Shown here: one piece after another, positions 8,125-16,900 of the stretch
Numbering within the stretch: position 1 is the first letter of the stretch
Layout of the letters: each line of letters starts with the position of its first letter
Source: Corynebacterium tuberculostearicum
GTDB lineage: Bacteria; Actinomycetota; Actinomycetes; Mycobacteriales; Mycobacteriaceae
Assembly: GCF_016127015.1 (NCBI RefSeq)
Contig: NZ_CP065972.1
Span: 1,984,001-2,048,000 of the forward strand
Length of the DNA stretch: 64,000 bases
Direction: 5' to 3'
The notes under the pieces: model-generated
Told to the model about the DNA's origin: nothing
What the model saw: only the letters and a program-made list of their open reading frames with translations
The model's database searches: none
Made by a program: the position numbers and the translations under genes

Positions 8125-8718
8125 ATGAGCACCTACCTACTTGTCTGGGATGCGCCCAATATGGACATGGGCCTGGGCTCCCTGCTCGGCGGCCGCCCCA
8201 CCGCCGCACACCGCCCGCGCTTCGATGCCATCGGCCGCTGGCTGGTCCACCTTGCCCAAGATGTTGATGCGGACCCGCGCGCCGATGTCTTTACTAATGT
8301 CACCCCAGGCGGCGCCGATGTCATCCGCCCATGGGTAGAAGCCATCCGCAACGTGGGCTTCGGCGTTTTTGCCAAGCCCAAGATCCACGAAGACGATGAC
8401 GTAGATCCGGATATGCTCGACCACATCGAAAGCCTCCGCGAGGATCTAGCCGGCGTGATTGTTGCTTCCGCCGATGGCCAGAATTTCCAGGAACCTTTGG
8501 AAGAGCTCATCGCGGAAGGCCTTCCAGTAACGGTCCTCGGTTTCCACGAGCATGCCGCGTGGGCCGTAGGCCACGCAGATATCAATTTTGTGGACCTGGA
8601 GGATATCGAGGGCGTATTCCGCGAGCCGCTACCGCGCGTGAACCTGGATAACCTGCCCGAGGGTGGTGCATGGCTGCAGCCATTCCGTCCCCTGGCTGCG
8701 CTGCTTAATAACCGCTAG
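8125..8718 (+). CDS. NYN-domain (PIN-like) protein, Rv0207c-like
   Basis: 197 residues. The N terminus (LLVWDAPNMDMGLGSLLGG) carries the conserved Asp-x-x-Asn of NYN-domain nucleases, and a second acidic patch follows at VIVASADGQNF. NYN proteins are predicted metal-dependent RNases. The ATG follows the trmB stop without a gap, with a GGAG in the trmB end, so the two are coupled. It is conserved between trmB and mmpL3 in mycolate-producing bacteria; why is unknown. Confidence 0.8.
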   Translation: MSTYLLVWDAPNMDMGLGSLLGGRPTAAHRPRFDAIGRWLVHLAQDVDADPRADVFTNVTPGGADVIRPWVEAIRNVGFGVFAKPKIHEDDDVDPDMLDHIESLREDLAGVIVASADGQNFQEPLEELIAEGLPVTVLGFHEHAAWAVGHADINFVDLEDIEGVFREPLPRVNLDNLPEGGAWLQPFRPLAALLNNR

Positions 8719-8730
8719 GAGGCTGCCCCA

Positions 8731-10884
8731 ATGTTTGAAAAATGGGGACGTTTTTCCTATGCGCACCGCCGGCTCATCCCCGCCATCATCGTCGCCGCAA
8801 TCCTTGCGCTCTTCATCGGCTTTGGCTTGCAGCTCGATGACCGCATGAGCCAGGAGGGCTGGGAGGATCCCAATGCGGCGTCGACAAGCGCGGCCCAGAT
8901 TGAGCAGGAAGCATTCGGCCGCGATAACTCCGGCGATGTCATCTTGCTCTTCCATTCCCCCGATGAGAACTTTGACGCCGCCAAGCAGCACTTGGCGCAG
9001 TTGAAATCGGAGTATCCGGACCAGATTGACTCGGTGACCAGCTACTTCGATACAAAGAACCCGAACCTGGTCAATGCCGATCATTCGCTGGCCTTCGCCT
9101 CCATCGGCCTGAAAGGCGATGACGAGCAGACGCTGAAGGATTTCCGCGCCATCGAGGGCGTGCTCACGGATACCTCTGCGCCAGTGGAGATTGCGGGTGC
9201 CACCGCGGTTGCTGATGCCCTTGATGAGGGAATGTCCCACGATATTTCCCGCGCGGAAAAGGCCGCCCTTCCACTGGTAGGAATCCTCCTCCTGGTGGTC
9301 TTTGGTTCCGTCGTTGCGGCCTGCATGCCGCTGGTGGTTGGCGGGCTCTCCATCTTGGGTTCTTTGGGCATCCTGTCCATCCTGGCTGGCTTCTCGCAGG
9401 TCAATGTCTTTGCCCAGGCCGTCGTCACGCTGCTGGGTCTCGGCCTAGCCATCGATTATGGCCTCTTTATGGTTTCGCGCTTCCGCGAGGAGCTGGACAA
9501 GGGCCGCTCCACCGAGGAGGCCGTGACCACCACCACCGCGACAGCCGGTCAAACTGTGGTTTTCTCCGCGGCCATGGTCGCCGTTGCGCTTTCCGGCCTC
9601 TTCCTCTTCCCCCAAGCCTTCCTGAAATCCGTGGCCTATGGCTCCATTTCTGCGGTCGGCTTGGCCGCGCTCCTTTCGGTCACCGTGCTGCCGTCCATTT
9701 TTGGCATGCTCGGCCCCAAGATCGATACCTGGTCCGTGCGCCGTACCTCGCGGACGGCTCGCACTATTCAAGACACCTGGTGGTATAAGCTTCCGCGCTG
9801 GGCCATGCGCCATGCCCGCGGACTGACCATCGCCGTATGCGGCCTGCTCATCGCGCTCACCCTGCCAGTCATGAGCATTACCTTTGGCGGCATCAACGAG
9901 TCCTACCTGCCGCCCGACCAGGACACCCGCGTGGCCCAGGACAAATTCAACGAAGAGTTCCCAGCTTTCCGCACGGAGCCGGTCAAGCTCGTGGTGGAAA
10001 ATGCCTCGAACCAGCAGCTTGTCGACGTCGTCATGCAGGTCCGCGGCCTCGACGGCCTCACCGAGCCCATGGCGCCGACGTCCGCCACCAAGGACGGCAC
10101 TACCGTCCTTTCCGCCGGCATTGAAGACCGCGATGACTACGCGAAGATCGTGCACGAGCTGGAAAAGGTCAAGGCCCCTGAGGGTGTGAACCTCTACGTG
10201 GGCGGTACTCCCGCCATGGAGGTGGAGTCCCTCGATGCGCTCTTCCAGACGCTGCCGTGGATGGCGCTCTACGTGGTGCTAGCTACATTCCTGCTCATGG
10301 CCCTAGTCTTCGGCTCCTTCGTACTGCCGCTCAAGGCCATTGTGATGACACTGCTGACCTTGGGCGCAACGCTGGGCATCCTGACGTTGATGTTTGTTGC
10401 CGGCTTGGGCTCGGACATCCTCAACTTCACGCCCGGCCCGCTCATGAGCCCGATCTTGGTGCTCATCATCGCCATTGTCTACGGCCTGTCCACCGATTAC
10501 GAGGTCTTTTTGGTCTCCCGTATGGTGGAGGCCCGCCGGCGCGGCGCTTCCACCGACGAGTCCATTGCGGCCGGCACCGCGCATACCGGCGGCATCATCA
10601 CCGCAGCGGCGCTTATCATGATCGTGGTCTCCGGCGCATTCGGCTTCTCCGATATCGTGATGATGAAATACATTGCCTACGGCATGATTTTTGCCCTGCT
10701 TATCGACGCCACCATTGTCCGCATGCTCCTCGTCCCGGCCGTCATGCACTTGCTGCGCGAGGATAACTGGTGGGCCCCTAGCTGGCTGCGTCACGCCACC
10801 ACCACCTTGACCGGCGGTACCACCCACCGCAGCAAAACTGTTCCCTTCACTGAACTCAAACAACGCCTCGAAGGGGGTAAGTAG
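8731..10884 (+). CDS. mmpL3: MmpL3/CmpL1-type trehalose monomycolate exporter
   Basis: 717-residue RND-superfamily transporter: helix 1, periplasmic domain (about 35-180), helices 2-6, a second periplasmic domain (about 385-505), then helices 7-12. The proton-relay Asp-Tyr pairs are present at D242-Y243 (GLAIDYGLFMVSRF) and D589-Y590 (GLSTDYEVFLVSRM). AGGAGG lies eight bases before the ATG. It is shorter than M. tuberculosis MmpL3 because it lacks the long cytoplasmic tail. It flips acetylated or free trehalose monomycolate across the inner membrane. Assignment to MmpL3 rather than another MmpL rests on the trmB-NYN context. Confidence 0.9.
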   Translation: MFEKWGRFSYAHRRLIPAIIVAAILALFIGFGLQLDDRMSQEGWEDPNAASTSAAQIEQEAFGRDNSGDVILLFHSPDENFDAAKQHLAQLKSEYPDQIDSVTSYFDTKNPNLVNADHSLAFASIGLKGDDEQTLKDFRAIEGVLTDTSAPVEIAGATAVADALDEGMSHDISRAEKAALPLVGILLLVVFGSVVAACMPLVVGGLSILGSLGILSILAGFSQVNVFAQAVVTLLGLGLAIDYGLFMVSRFREELDKGRSTEEAVTTTTATAGQTVVFSAAMVAVALSGLFLFPQAFLKSVAYGSISAVGLAALLSVTVLPSIFGMLGPKIDTWSVRRTSRTARTIQDTWWYKLPRWAMRHARGLTIAVCGLLIALTLPVMSITFGGINESYLPPDQDTRVAQDKFNEEFPAFRTEPVKLVVENASNQQLVDVVMQVRGLDGLTEPMAPTSATKDGTTVLSAGIEDRDDYAKIVHELEKVKAPEGVNLYVGGTPAMEVESLDALFQTLPWMALYVVLATFLLMALVFGSFVLPLKAIVMTLLTLGATLGILTLMFVAGLGSDILNFTPGPLMSPILVLIIAIVYGLSTDYEVFLVSRMVEARRRGASTDESIAAGTAHTGGIITAAALIMIVVSGAFGFSDIVMMKYIAYGMIFALLIDATIVRMLLVPAVMHLLREDNWWAPSWLRHATTTLTGGTTHRSKTVPFTELKQRLEGGK

Positions 10885-11901
10885 GTGAAGAATTGGCTGC
10901 GCCTTATCACCTCGCTCATCGTCCTGCTTGTCTTGGTGTATGTCTTCCGCGATGAGCTGGACTTCTTGCGCGAAGGCTTCTCGCGGCTGTCCGATTCCAA
11001 CCCGGCCGCGATAGCACTAGTGATCATCGCCGCCATCGTGGCGGTACTCGCCATGGGCGAGGTCATGCGTCTGCTCATTCGCGCCGGTGGCGTCAAGGTA
11101 CCAGCCTCAGAAACCGCAGCACTGACGCTAGCCGCCAATGCCTGGTCCACCACTCTTCCGGCCGGTCCAGCCTTTTCCGCCATTCTCACCTTCTACGTGC
11201 AACGCACGTGGGGCGCGTCCGTCATGCTGTGTGGTTGGTTCTTCGTGCTGTCCTCTGCAATTTCCACGATGTGGCTCGTACTCATCGGCTTGGGCGGCGT
11301 CCTCTTCCTCAATGCCGACATGGCATTGTGGTCCCTCATCGGCACCTTGGTGCTCATGCTGGCACTTTCTGGCGGCCTGTTCTGGCTGACCAATCATCCG
11401 GACACCATCATCCGCTGGCTCAACCGCCAAAAGCTCATTAAGGGCTCCAAGCGCGAAGCGCTGGTGGATCAGGTCAAGAATCTGGAGGAAGTTCACCTTA
11501 CCCGCCGCCAATTCTCCTGGGTATCCTTTTATTCCTTGGCCAACCGGCTGATCGATATGGTTTCGCTTTGGGGCTGCGTGTGGGCCGTTACCGGCCACCT
11601 GCCCGCCCTGCACGCAGGCGAGGACACCACGACGATGGCTGGCGTGGCGCTGGCCTATCTCACCGCTAAGCTGGCCGGCTCTGCTCAGGTCACGCCGGCC
11701 GGCCTCGGTACAGTGGAAGCCGCCATCATCGCCACCCTGGTGGCCACGGGCATGACCGCGGTGGACGCTACCGGCGCGGCCATCATCTACCGCCTCATCT
11801 CCTTTGCCTTGATCACCATCATTGGCTGGGTAATCTACTTCTGGCACTATGCCCGCAAGGGCATTACCTACGTCGCCTTGAACCGAAAGGAAAACGCATG
11901 A
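10885..11901 (+). CDS. UPF0104/LPG-synthase-type integral membrane protein (Rv0204c-like)
   Basis: 338 residues, about eight hydrophobic segments. The pattern (short basic N terminus, first helix, then VTPAGLGTVEAAI near residue 270) resembles the lysylphosphatidylglycerol-synthetase membrane-domain family, often annotated as flippase-like. GTG 10885 abuts the mmpL3 stop, with a GGGGG purine run upstream, so it is coupled to mmpL3. Substrate unknown; the position suggests a helper in envelope lipid export, which is inference. Confidence 0.7.
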   Translation: MKNWLRLITSLIVLLVLVYVFRDELDFLREGFSRLSDSNPAAIALVIIAAIVAVLAMGEVMRLLIRAGGVKVPASETAALTLAANAWSTTLPAGPAFSAILTFYVQRTWGASVMLCGWFFVLSSAISTMWLVLIGLGGVLFLNADMALWSLIGTLVLMLALSGGLFWLTNHPDTIIRWLNRQKLIKGSKREALVDQVKNLEEVHLTRRQFSWVSFYSLANRLIDMVSLWGCVWAVTGHLPALHAGEDTTTMAGVALAYLTAKLAGSAQVTPAGLGTVEAAIIATLVATGMTAVDATGAAIIYRLISFALITIIGWVIYFWHYARKGITYVALNRKENA

Positions 11902-12227
11902 GAATCGCCCCCGTTATCGATATCATCGCCCTGATGCTCTTCGCCGTGGCCGCCCGCCTCGCCCACGGCGGGCTAAGTTTTTCCACCTGGGTAGATGCCT
12001 TTTGGCCCTGGGCCGTAGGCGCGCTCATCGGCTGGGTCATCATCCTGGCTGCCAAGGTGCAGGGAAAGTGGAAGGAAGGCGGCATCGTCTGGCTGAGCAC
12101 TGTCGTGTGCGGCATGGCCCTGTGGATGCTCGTCAACGGCCGCCTGCCGCACTGGAGCTTCCTTATCGTAGCGACGGTGATGTCCGCACTATTTTTCTTT
12201 GGCTGGCGGCTTTTCGCCCGCAAATAA
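11898..12227 (+). CDS. DUF3054 membrane protein
   Basis: 109 residues with four predicted helices and the DUF3054 pattern: DIIALMLFAVAARLAHGG at the N terminus and a glycine/tryptophan-rich middle. It overlaps the previous gene by four bases (ATGA), so it is the last gene of the trmB-mmpL3 operon. No biochemical function is known for the family. A strong bidirectional terminator follows immediately. Confidence 0.8.
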   Translation: MRIAPVIDIIALMLFAVAARLAHGGLSFSTWVDAFWPWAVGALIGWVIILAAKVQGKWKEGGIVWLSTVVCGMALWMLVNGRLPHWSFLIVATVMSALFFFGWRLFARK

Positions 12228-12259
12228 AAAGAAGGAGGGTTTAACCCTCCTTCTTTTTT
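12228..12259. terminator. bidirectional intrinsic terminator
   Basis: The stem GAAGGAGGGTT/AACCCTCCTTC is flanked by A-runs on the left and T-runs on the right, so it can end both the trmB-mmpL3-DUF3054 operon on the plus strand and the mycolate operon on the minus strand. Confidence 0.9.
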
Positions 12260-12266
12260 GCTCCAC

Positions 12267-12362
12267 TTACTTGGAGTTTACCGGTACGCCTGCCTGATTG
12301 AGAATATCAACGATGAAACCGATAAGTTCACTGACGATGTCCACAGCGCTAGACAAAATCAT
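12267..12362 (-). CDS. 31-residue amphipathic peptide, porin-like, end of mycolate operon
   Basis: Too short for the usual ORF length cut-off. ATG 12362 is preceded by AAGGAG with six-base spacing, one of the best ribosome sites in the window, and the frame ends TAA at 12267, eight bases before the terminator. The peptide (begins MILSSAVDIVSELIG, ends GVPVNSK) alternates hydrophobic and polar residues as an amphipathic helix. This recalls the leaderless corynebacterial mycomembrane porins PorA and PorH and the small protein ProtX, which are O-mycoloylated on Ser. It lies 53 bases after the accD4 stop. Being a gene is well supported; being a porin-like mycoloylated peptide is inference. Confidence 0.72.
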   Translation of the reverse strand: MILSSAVDIVSELIGFIVDILNQAGVPVNSK

Positions 12363-12415
12363 AGATAACTCCTTCACTAGGATTAGCTCTTTATATGCTA
12401 TCCAAGCACAAGGCA

Positions 12416-13972
12416 TTACATCGGGGCAATAGTGTGCTTCTTCGGCAGATCGCTTTCCTGCTTGGTGGCCAGTTGGCGCAGTGCCTGACGGAGCGCCAAG
12501 CGGGACTGATTCGGCTGAATCATAGCGTCTAGATAGCCACGCTCAGCCGCGACATAAGGAGCGGTCATGGTCTCATCATAGAAGTCCATGAACATCTTCT
12601 TGGTCATTTCGCGCTGTTCCGGGGTCTCGGCGGCATCGAGCTGCTTACCGGCGATCATCACCACGGCAGCGGCCGCGCCCATCACGGCGATCTGCGCGGT
12701 CGGCCACGCCAAGTTAATATCACCGGTCAGGTTCTTCGAGCCCATCACGGCATAGGCACCGCCGTAGGCTTTGCGCACGATGAGCGAGACCTTCGGCACG
12801 GTGGCTTCCACCACGGCGAAGGCAAACTTGGCGCCGCGGTGGATAAGTCCCACCTTTTCCTGCTCCACGCCCGGCAGATAGCCCGGGGTATCTACTACGA
12901 AGACCAGCGGGATATTGTAGGCATCGCAGATGCGGATAAAGCGCGCGCCCTTATCGGCGGCATCGGCATCAATGCAGCCCGCAAGGTGCATGGGGTTATT
13001 GGCCACAAAGCCAACGGTCTTGCCATCGATGCGGCCAAAGGCGGTGATCATATTGGGGGCGAAGTTCTCTTGAATCTCAATGAGATCCTCGTCATCGCCC
13101 AACTGGGTCAACAAGTCCATCATGTCGTAGCCAGCATTAGTGTCATCCGGCATGAAGGCATTGAGCTCTTCGTCCTCGGCCACTTCGGCGTCGGCAGGCG
13201 CAGCGAACTCCGGTGACTCATCAAAGCAGGTCAGCGGCAGGTGGTCGAGGAGATCGCGGACCATATCAAAGGCGTCATCCTCGGAAGGGACGACCGCCGA
13301 GACGTTACCGTTGAGCTCCTGCTGGCGAGCGCCACCGAGCTCGGCGGAGGTAATGTCCTCGCCGGTAACCTCGCGGATGACGTTCGGTCCGGTAACATAC
13401 ATTTCCGCTTCCTCGTCCACGGCAATGACAAAGTCCGTGGTCACGGGAGCATAGACGGCGCCACCGGCCGACTTGCCCATCATGATGGAAATCTGCGGGC
13501 TGCGGCCGGACAGCGGCAACTGGCGGCGGGCGATCTCGGAGTACATGGCCAGCGAGGTCACCGCATCTTGGATGCGGGCACCGCCGGAATCCTGGATACC
13601 GATGACCGGGCAGCCGATCTTGATAGCCATGTCCATGACCTCGGTGACCTTCTTGCCAAAGGTCACACCGACAGAGCCGCCGTAGACGGTTTTATCGTGA
13701 GCGTAGATACACACGGGACGGCCGGAGATGCGGCCATAGCCGGTGACCACGCCATCGGAATAGATGGCGTCAGGGTCACCTGGGGTCTTACCCAAGGAGC
13801 CGGTTTCGACGAAGGAGCCCTCATCTAGCAATTCATTGATGCGTTGACGAGGCGTGGTGCGCCCAGCCTCGTCGCGGCGCTTGCGGGAGCGCTCACTGCC
13901 TGGGTCCTGCGCCTTGTCCAGACGCTCGCGCAGGTCAGCGAGTTTCTCAGCGGTTGTCTGCTTGGCCGCCAC
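12416..13972 (-). CDS. accD4: acyl-CoA carboxylase beta subunit for mycolate synthesis (AccD4; accD3 in C. glutamicum)
   Basis: 518 residues; carboxyltransferase subunit with N-terminal half (about 30-270) and C-terminal half (about 280-500). Oxyanion-hole glycine runs are readable at GIQDSGGARIQDAV and in the YGGAYAVMGSKN region. With AccA3/BccA and partner subunits it carboxylates the long acyl-CoA extender used by Pks13. GTG 13972 is chosen because AGGAG lies six bases upstream and the residues before it are the pks13 end in another frame; it overlaps pks13 by 26 bases. The order fadD32-pks13-accD4 is conserved in mycolate producers. Confidence 0.95.
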   Translation of the reverse strand: MAAKQTTAEKLADLRERLDKAQDPGSERSRKRRDEAGRTTPRQRINELLDEGSFVETGSLGKTPGDPDAIYSDGVVTGYGRISGRPVCIYAHDKTVYGGSVGVTFGKKVTEVMDMAIKIGCPVIGIQDSGGARIQDAVTSLAMYSEIARRQLPLSGRSPQISIMMGKSAGGAVYAPVTTDFVIAVDEEAEMYVTGPNVIREVTGEDITSAELGGARQQELNGNVSAVVPSEDDAFDMVRDLLDHLPLTCFDESPEFAAPADAEVAEDEELNAFMPDDTNAGYDMMDLLTQLGDDEDLIEIQENFAPNMITAFGRIDGKTVGFVANNPMHLAGCIDADAADKGARFIRICDAYNIPLVFVVDTPGYLPGVEQEKVGLIHRGAKFAFAVVEATVPKVSLIVRKAYGGAYAVMGSKNLTGDINLAWPTAQIAVMGAAAAVVMIAGKQLDAAETPEQREMTKKMFMDFYDETMTAPYVAAERGYLDAMIQPNQSRLALRQALRQLATKQESDLPKKHTIAPM

Positions 13973-16900
13973 GTATCTTCTCCTCGATCCATTCGTCCAT
14001 ATGCTTGCCCACGATGCCGATGGCCGGCTCGTCTGGCACTGCAAGGTGATCGCCTTGCAGCTGCACAATTTCTAGATCCTTAACGATAACTCCCCAACCG
14101 CCGTCGGGGTCAATCTCAGCGTAGCGCGGCTCCAGCTCAATCGCACCGTCGTGCATGCGCTCGGAGCGGAACAGCAGGACTGGCACGGTGACATCGGCCC
14201 AGCGGTGGAAGTCGATTTTGGCCAGAATCTGGTTATCCACGAAGGAAGCGCGCTGGTGCTCCAGTACGCCGGCGGCAAGGCCGTGCTCGGAGGCGTCGGT
14301 AGTAGCGAGGAACTCCGCCAGCATGGTCATAAGCGCATCTTCGCCCATGGTCTCCAGCATCTCGTACGGCGGCTCGAAGTCCAGTCCGTAGGTTTTCTTG
14401 GCAAAGGCCGCGTAGCGCTCCCACCGGGCACGGGTTTCTTCCGGGGTATCCGGCGCTGGATTCGACGGCTGGGTGGTATCCAGCAGCGCGATGAACGCCA
14501 CGTCCGCCGAATCCAGGCCGCGCTGGGTGCGGTGATGCAGCTGATAGGCCACCTCGTAGGCCAGCGCGCCACCGAAGGACCACCCGCCGAGCACGACCTT
14601 GCGGCCGCGAGCGTAGTGCAGGATGTCCTCGATATAAGCCTCGGCGCGCTCCTCCAGCGAGCCCTCGATGCGCTCTACGCCGTAGACTGCCACGTCCTCG
14701 GGCAGGCGTCGGGTTAGTGGCTGGTAGACCACAGTGGTGCCGCCGGCTGGGTGGAACATGAATACGGCCGGGCCATCAGCCTCACGCAGGACGCGGATAT
14801 TACCTTCTACCTCGGTCTCCAGTCCTTCGCGGACGAGGTCGGCCAAGGTCTCTAGCGCCTCGGCCTCGTGGACCTGCTGGGCGGTGACCTCGATGCCGGC
14901 ACGCTCGGTGAGGCGCTCGGCGATTTGGGTCGCTACCTTATCGCTTACCTCTGGCAGTGCCGAGGTAACGCCCGCAGCCGCCTTACCGGTAAAGGTGGCC
15001 CAGGTGCCAAAGACCATGCGCTCCGAGGCATCACGCGGGGCAACGCCGACGCCCTGGCCGGGTTCGTCTTCTTCTGGTGCAGGCGTATCCGCAGTAGCAA
15101 TGTCGCTGGTATCCACGCTGCCGCCGGCTACGGCCTCTTCCACCATGGAAATAACGTCTGCCAGGGAGGCGTCGCGCAGCGCCTGCACCTGCAGCGGCGG
15201 AATTTGGAAGTCATTTTCCACGCGGTTCTTAATGCGCATGCCCATCAGGGAATCCAGGCCCAAGTCAATGAGCGGCAACTCGCGCGGCAGGTCAGAGACG
15301 TCATAGCCCATGGATTCCGACACGATGAGTGCGAGGCGGTCTTCCACGGTTTCCTCCGCGGGATCCCAGCGCACGGCATCAACTTCTGCGGTTGCTGCAG
15401 GCTCGCTTTCAGGCACATCGGCCACGCCCGGGATAGGCGCCGCGCCTAAGTCCAAGGCGGAGGCAAAGCCTTCCGCTAGGAGCTCCGTCTGTGCGCCTCG
15501 GACGGCGTAGACGGCTACGGACATACCACCGATGGACTGGCTTACCACCGTGGTGACCTCACCGCGCGGTGGCAGGTCGGCGTGTTCCTCGGTAGCGATG
15601 ATGCGCGCCCCAGGCTTGACGGCCTCGGCCGCCGCCTCCACGATGGCCAGCGCAGATGGCGCCTGGTCCGCATTGGTAGAGAAGGCAACCTTGCCCTCTG
15701 GCAGATTGACGCGTGCGCCCGGCAGGCCGGATACACCGGCCGACGGACGCGCGTTGGTCCAGAAGCGCTGGCGGTTGAACTGGGTATAGGGTGCCTCTAC
15801 GCGCGCACCGGAGCCAAATACCGCACCGAAGTCCACCGGCATGCCAGCGACATAGAGCTTGCTGAGCAGATCCAGCAAGGACTCGGTGGGATCCACCTTG
15901 CGCTTCAACGCATACAGCAGCTGCGCATCGGCCTTGCCCACGGCGAAGGCGGTGGACATCAGGCCCATCAGCGCCACCGGGTTCGGCGAGATTTCCACCA
16001 GCTGGGTGTGGCCGGCGTTGAAGGCCGCCTCGGTGGCATCCTGCAGGTAGACCGAGTGGCGGGTCATGCGCAGCCAATAGTCCTCATCGTGCACGGTGGT
16101 ACCAGGGCGATAAACCTCGCCCTTATCCACGGAGGAAAACAGCGGGGTGTGCAGCGGCTTGGCTTCCATGCCGGCGATGGCTGCATGCAGCTCGCCCAGG
16201 ATGGGGTCCACGGCCGAGGTATGCCCGGCGGCCTTCACATTGAGCGCACGGGCGAACTTGCCCTCGCCGTCGAGCTTTTCCACCAGGTCCAGCACCTCTT
16301 GGCGTGGGCCGCCCACGGTGGTCATACCGGGTCCGGTATACACGGCGGGTTCGATATTGCCGTCGAGCGCGGCAATATCCTCGGCCGAGAGCTCTACGAC
16401 GGCCATGGCTCCTTGCTCGGCATCGCTTAGCGACGCCTCCCCCTCACCCATCAACCGTGCACGGTGGCAGGCAATGACCATGGCGTCCTCCGCGGAGATG
16501 CCGCCTGCGGCATAGGCTGCGGCAATCTCGCCCATGGACATGCCCATGACGCCGGCCGGGCGCACGCCAAAGGAAGCGAGCAAGTCCGTCAATGCAATCT
16601 GAATGGCGGTAATGGCCACCTGGGCGGTCTCGGTATCATAGGTTTGGGCATCGTCGTTGACGATATTCAGGATGGACCAGCCGGACTCAAAGTCCACGAT
16701 GGCATCCAGCTCTTCCAAGCGAGCCTTGAACTGCGGCGAGAGCGCAATCATGTCCTTCGCCATCTTGCGGTGCTGGGAACCAAAACCGGAGTAAACAAAT
16801 ACTGGCCCCGGAACGTGCGGGGAATCCGCCGCGGCAATGCCTACGGAGACCTTGCCTTCAGCTACCTGGCGCAGGCGCTTGACCGCTTCCTCGGTGGAGC

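Noticed and set aside
13973..14068. Extended accD4 start at 14068
   Set aside because: The extra residues are an out-of-frame reading of the pks13 end; GTG 13972 has a proper ribosome site.
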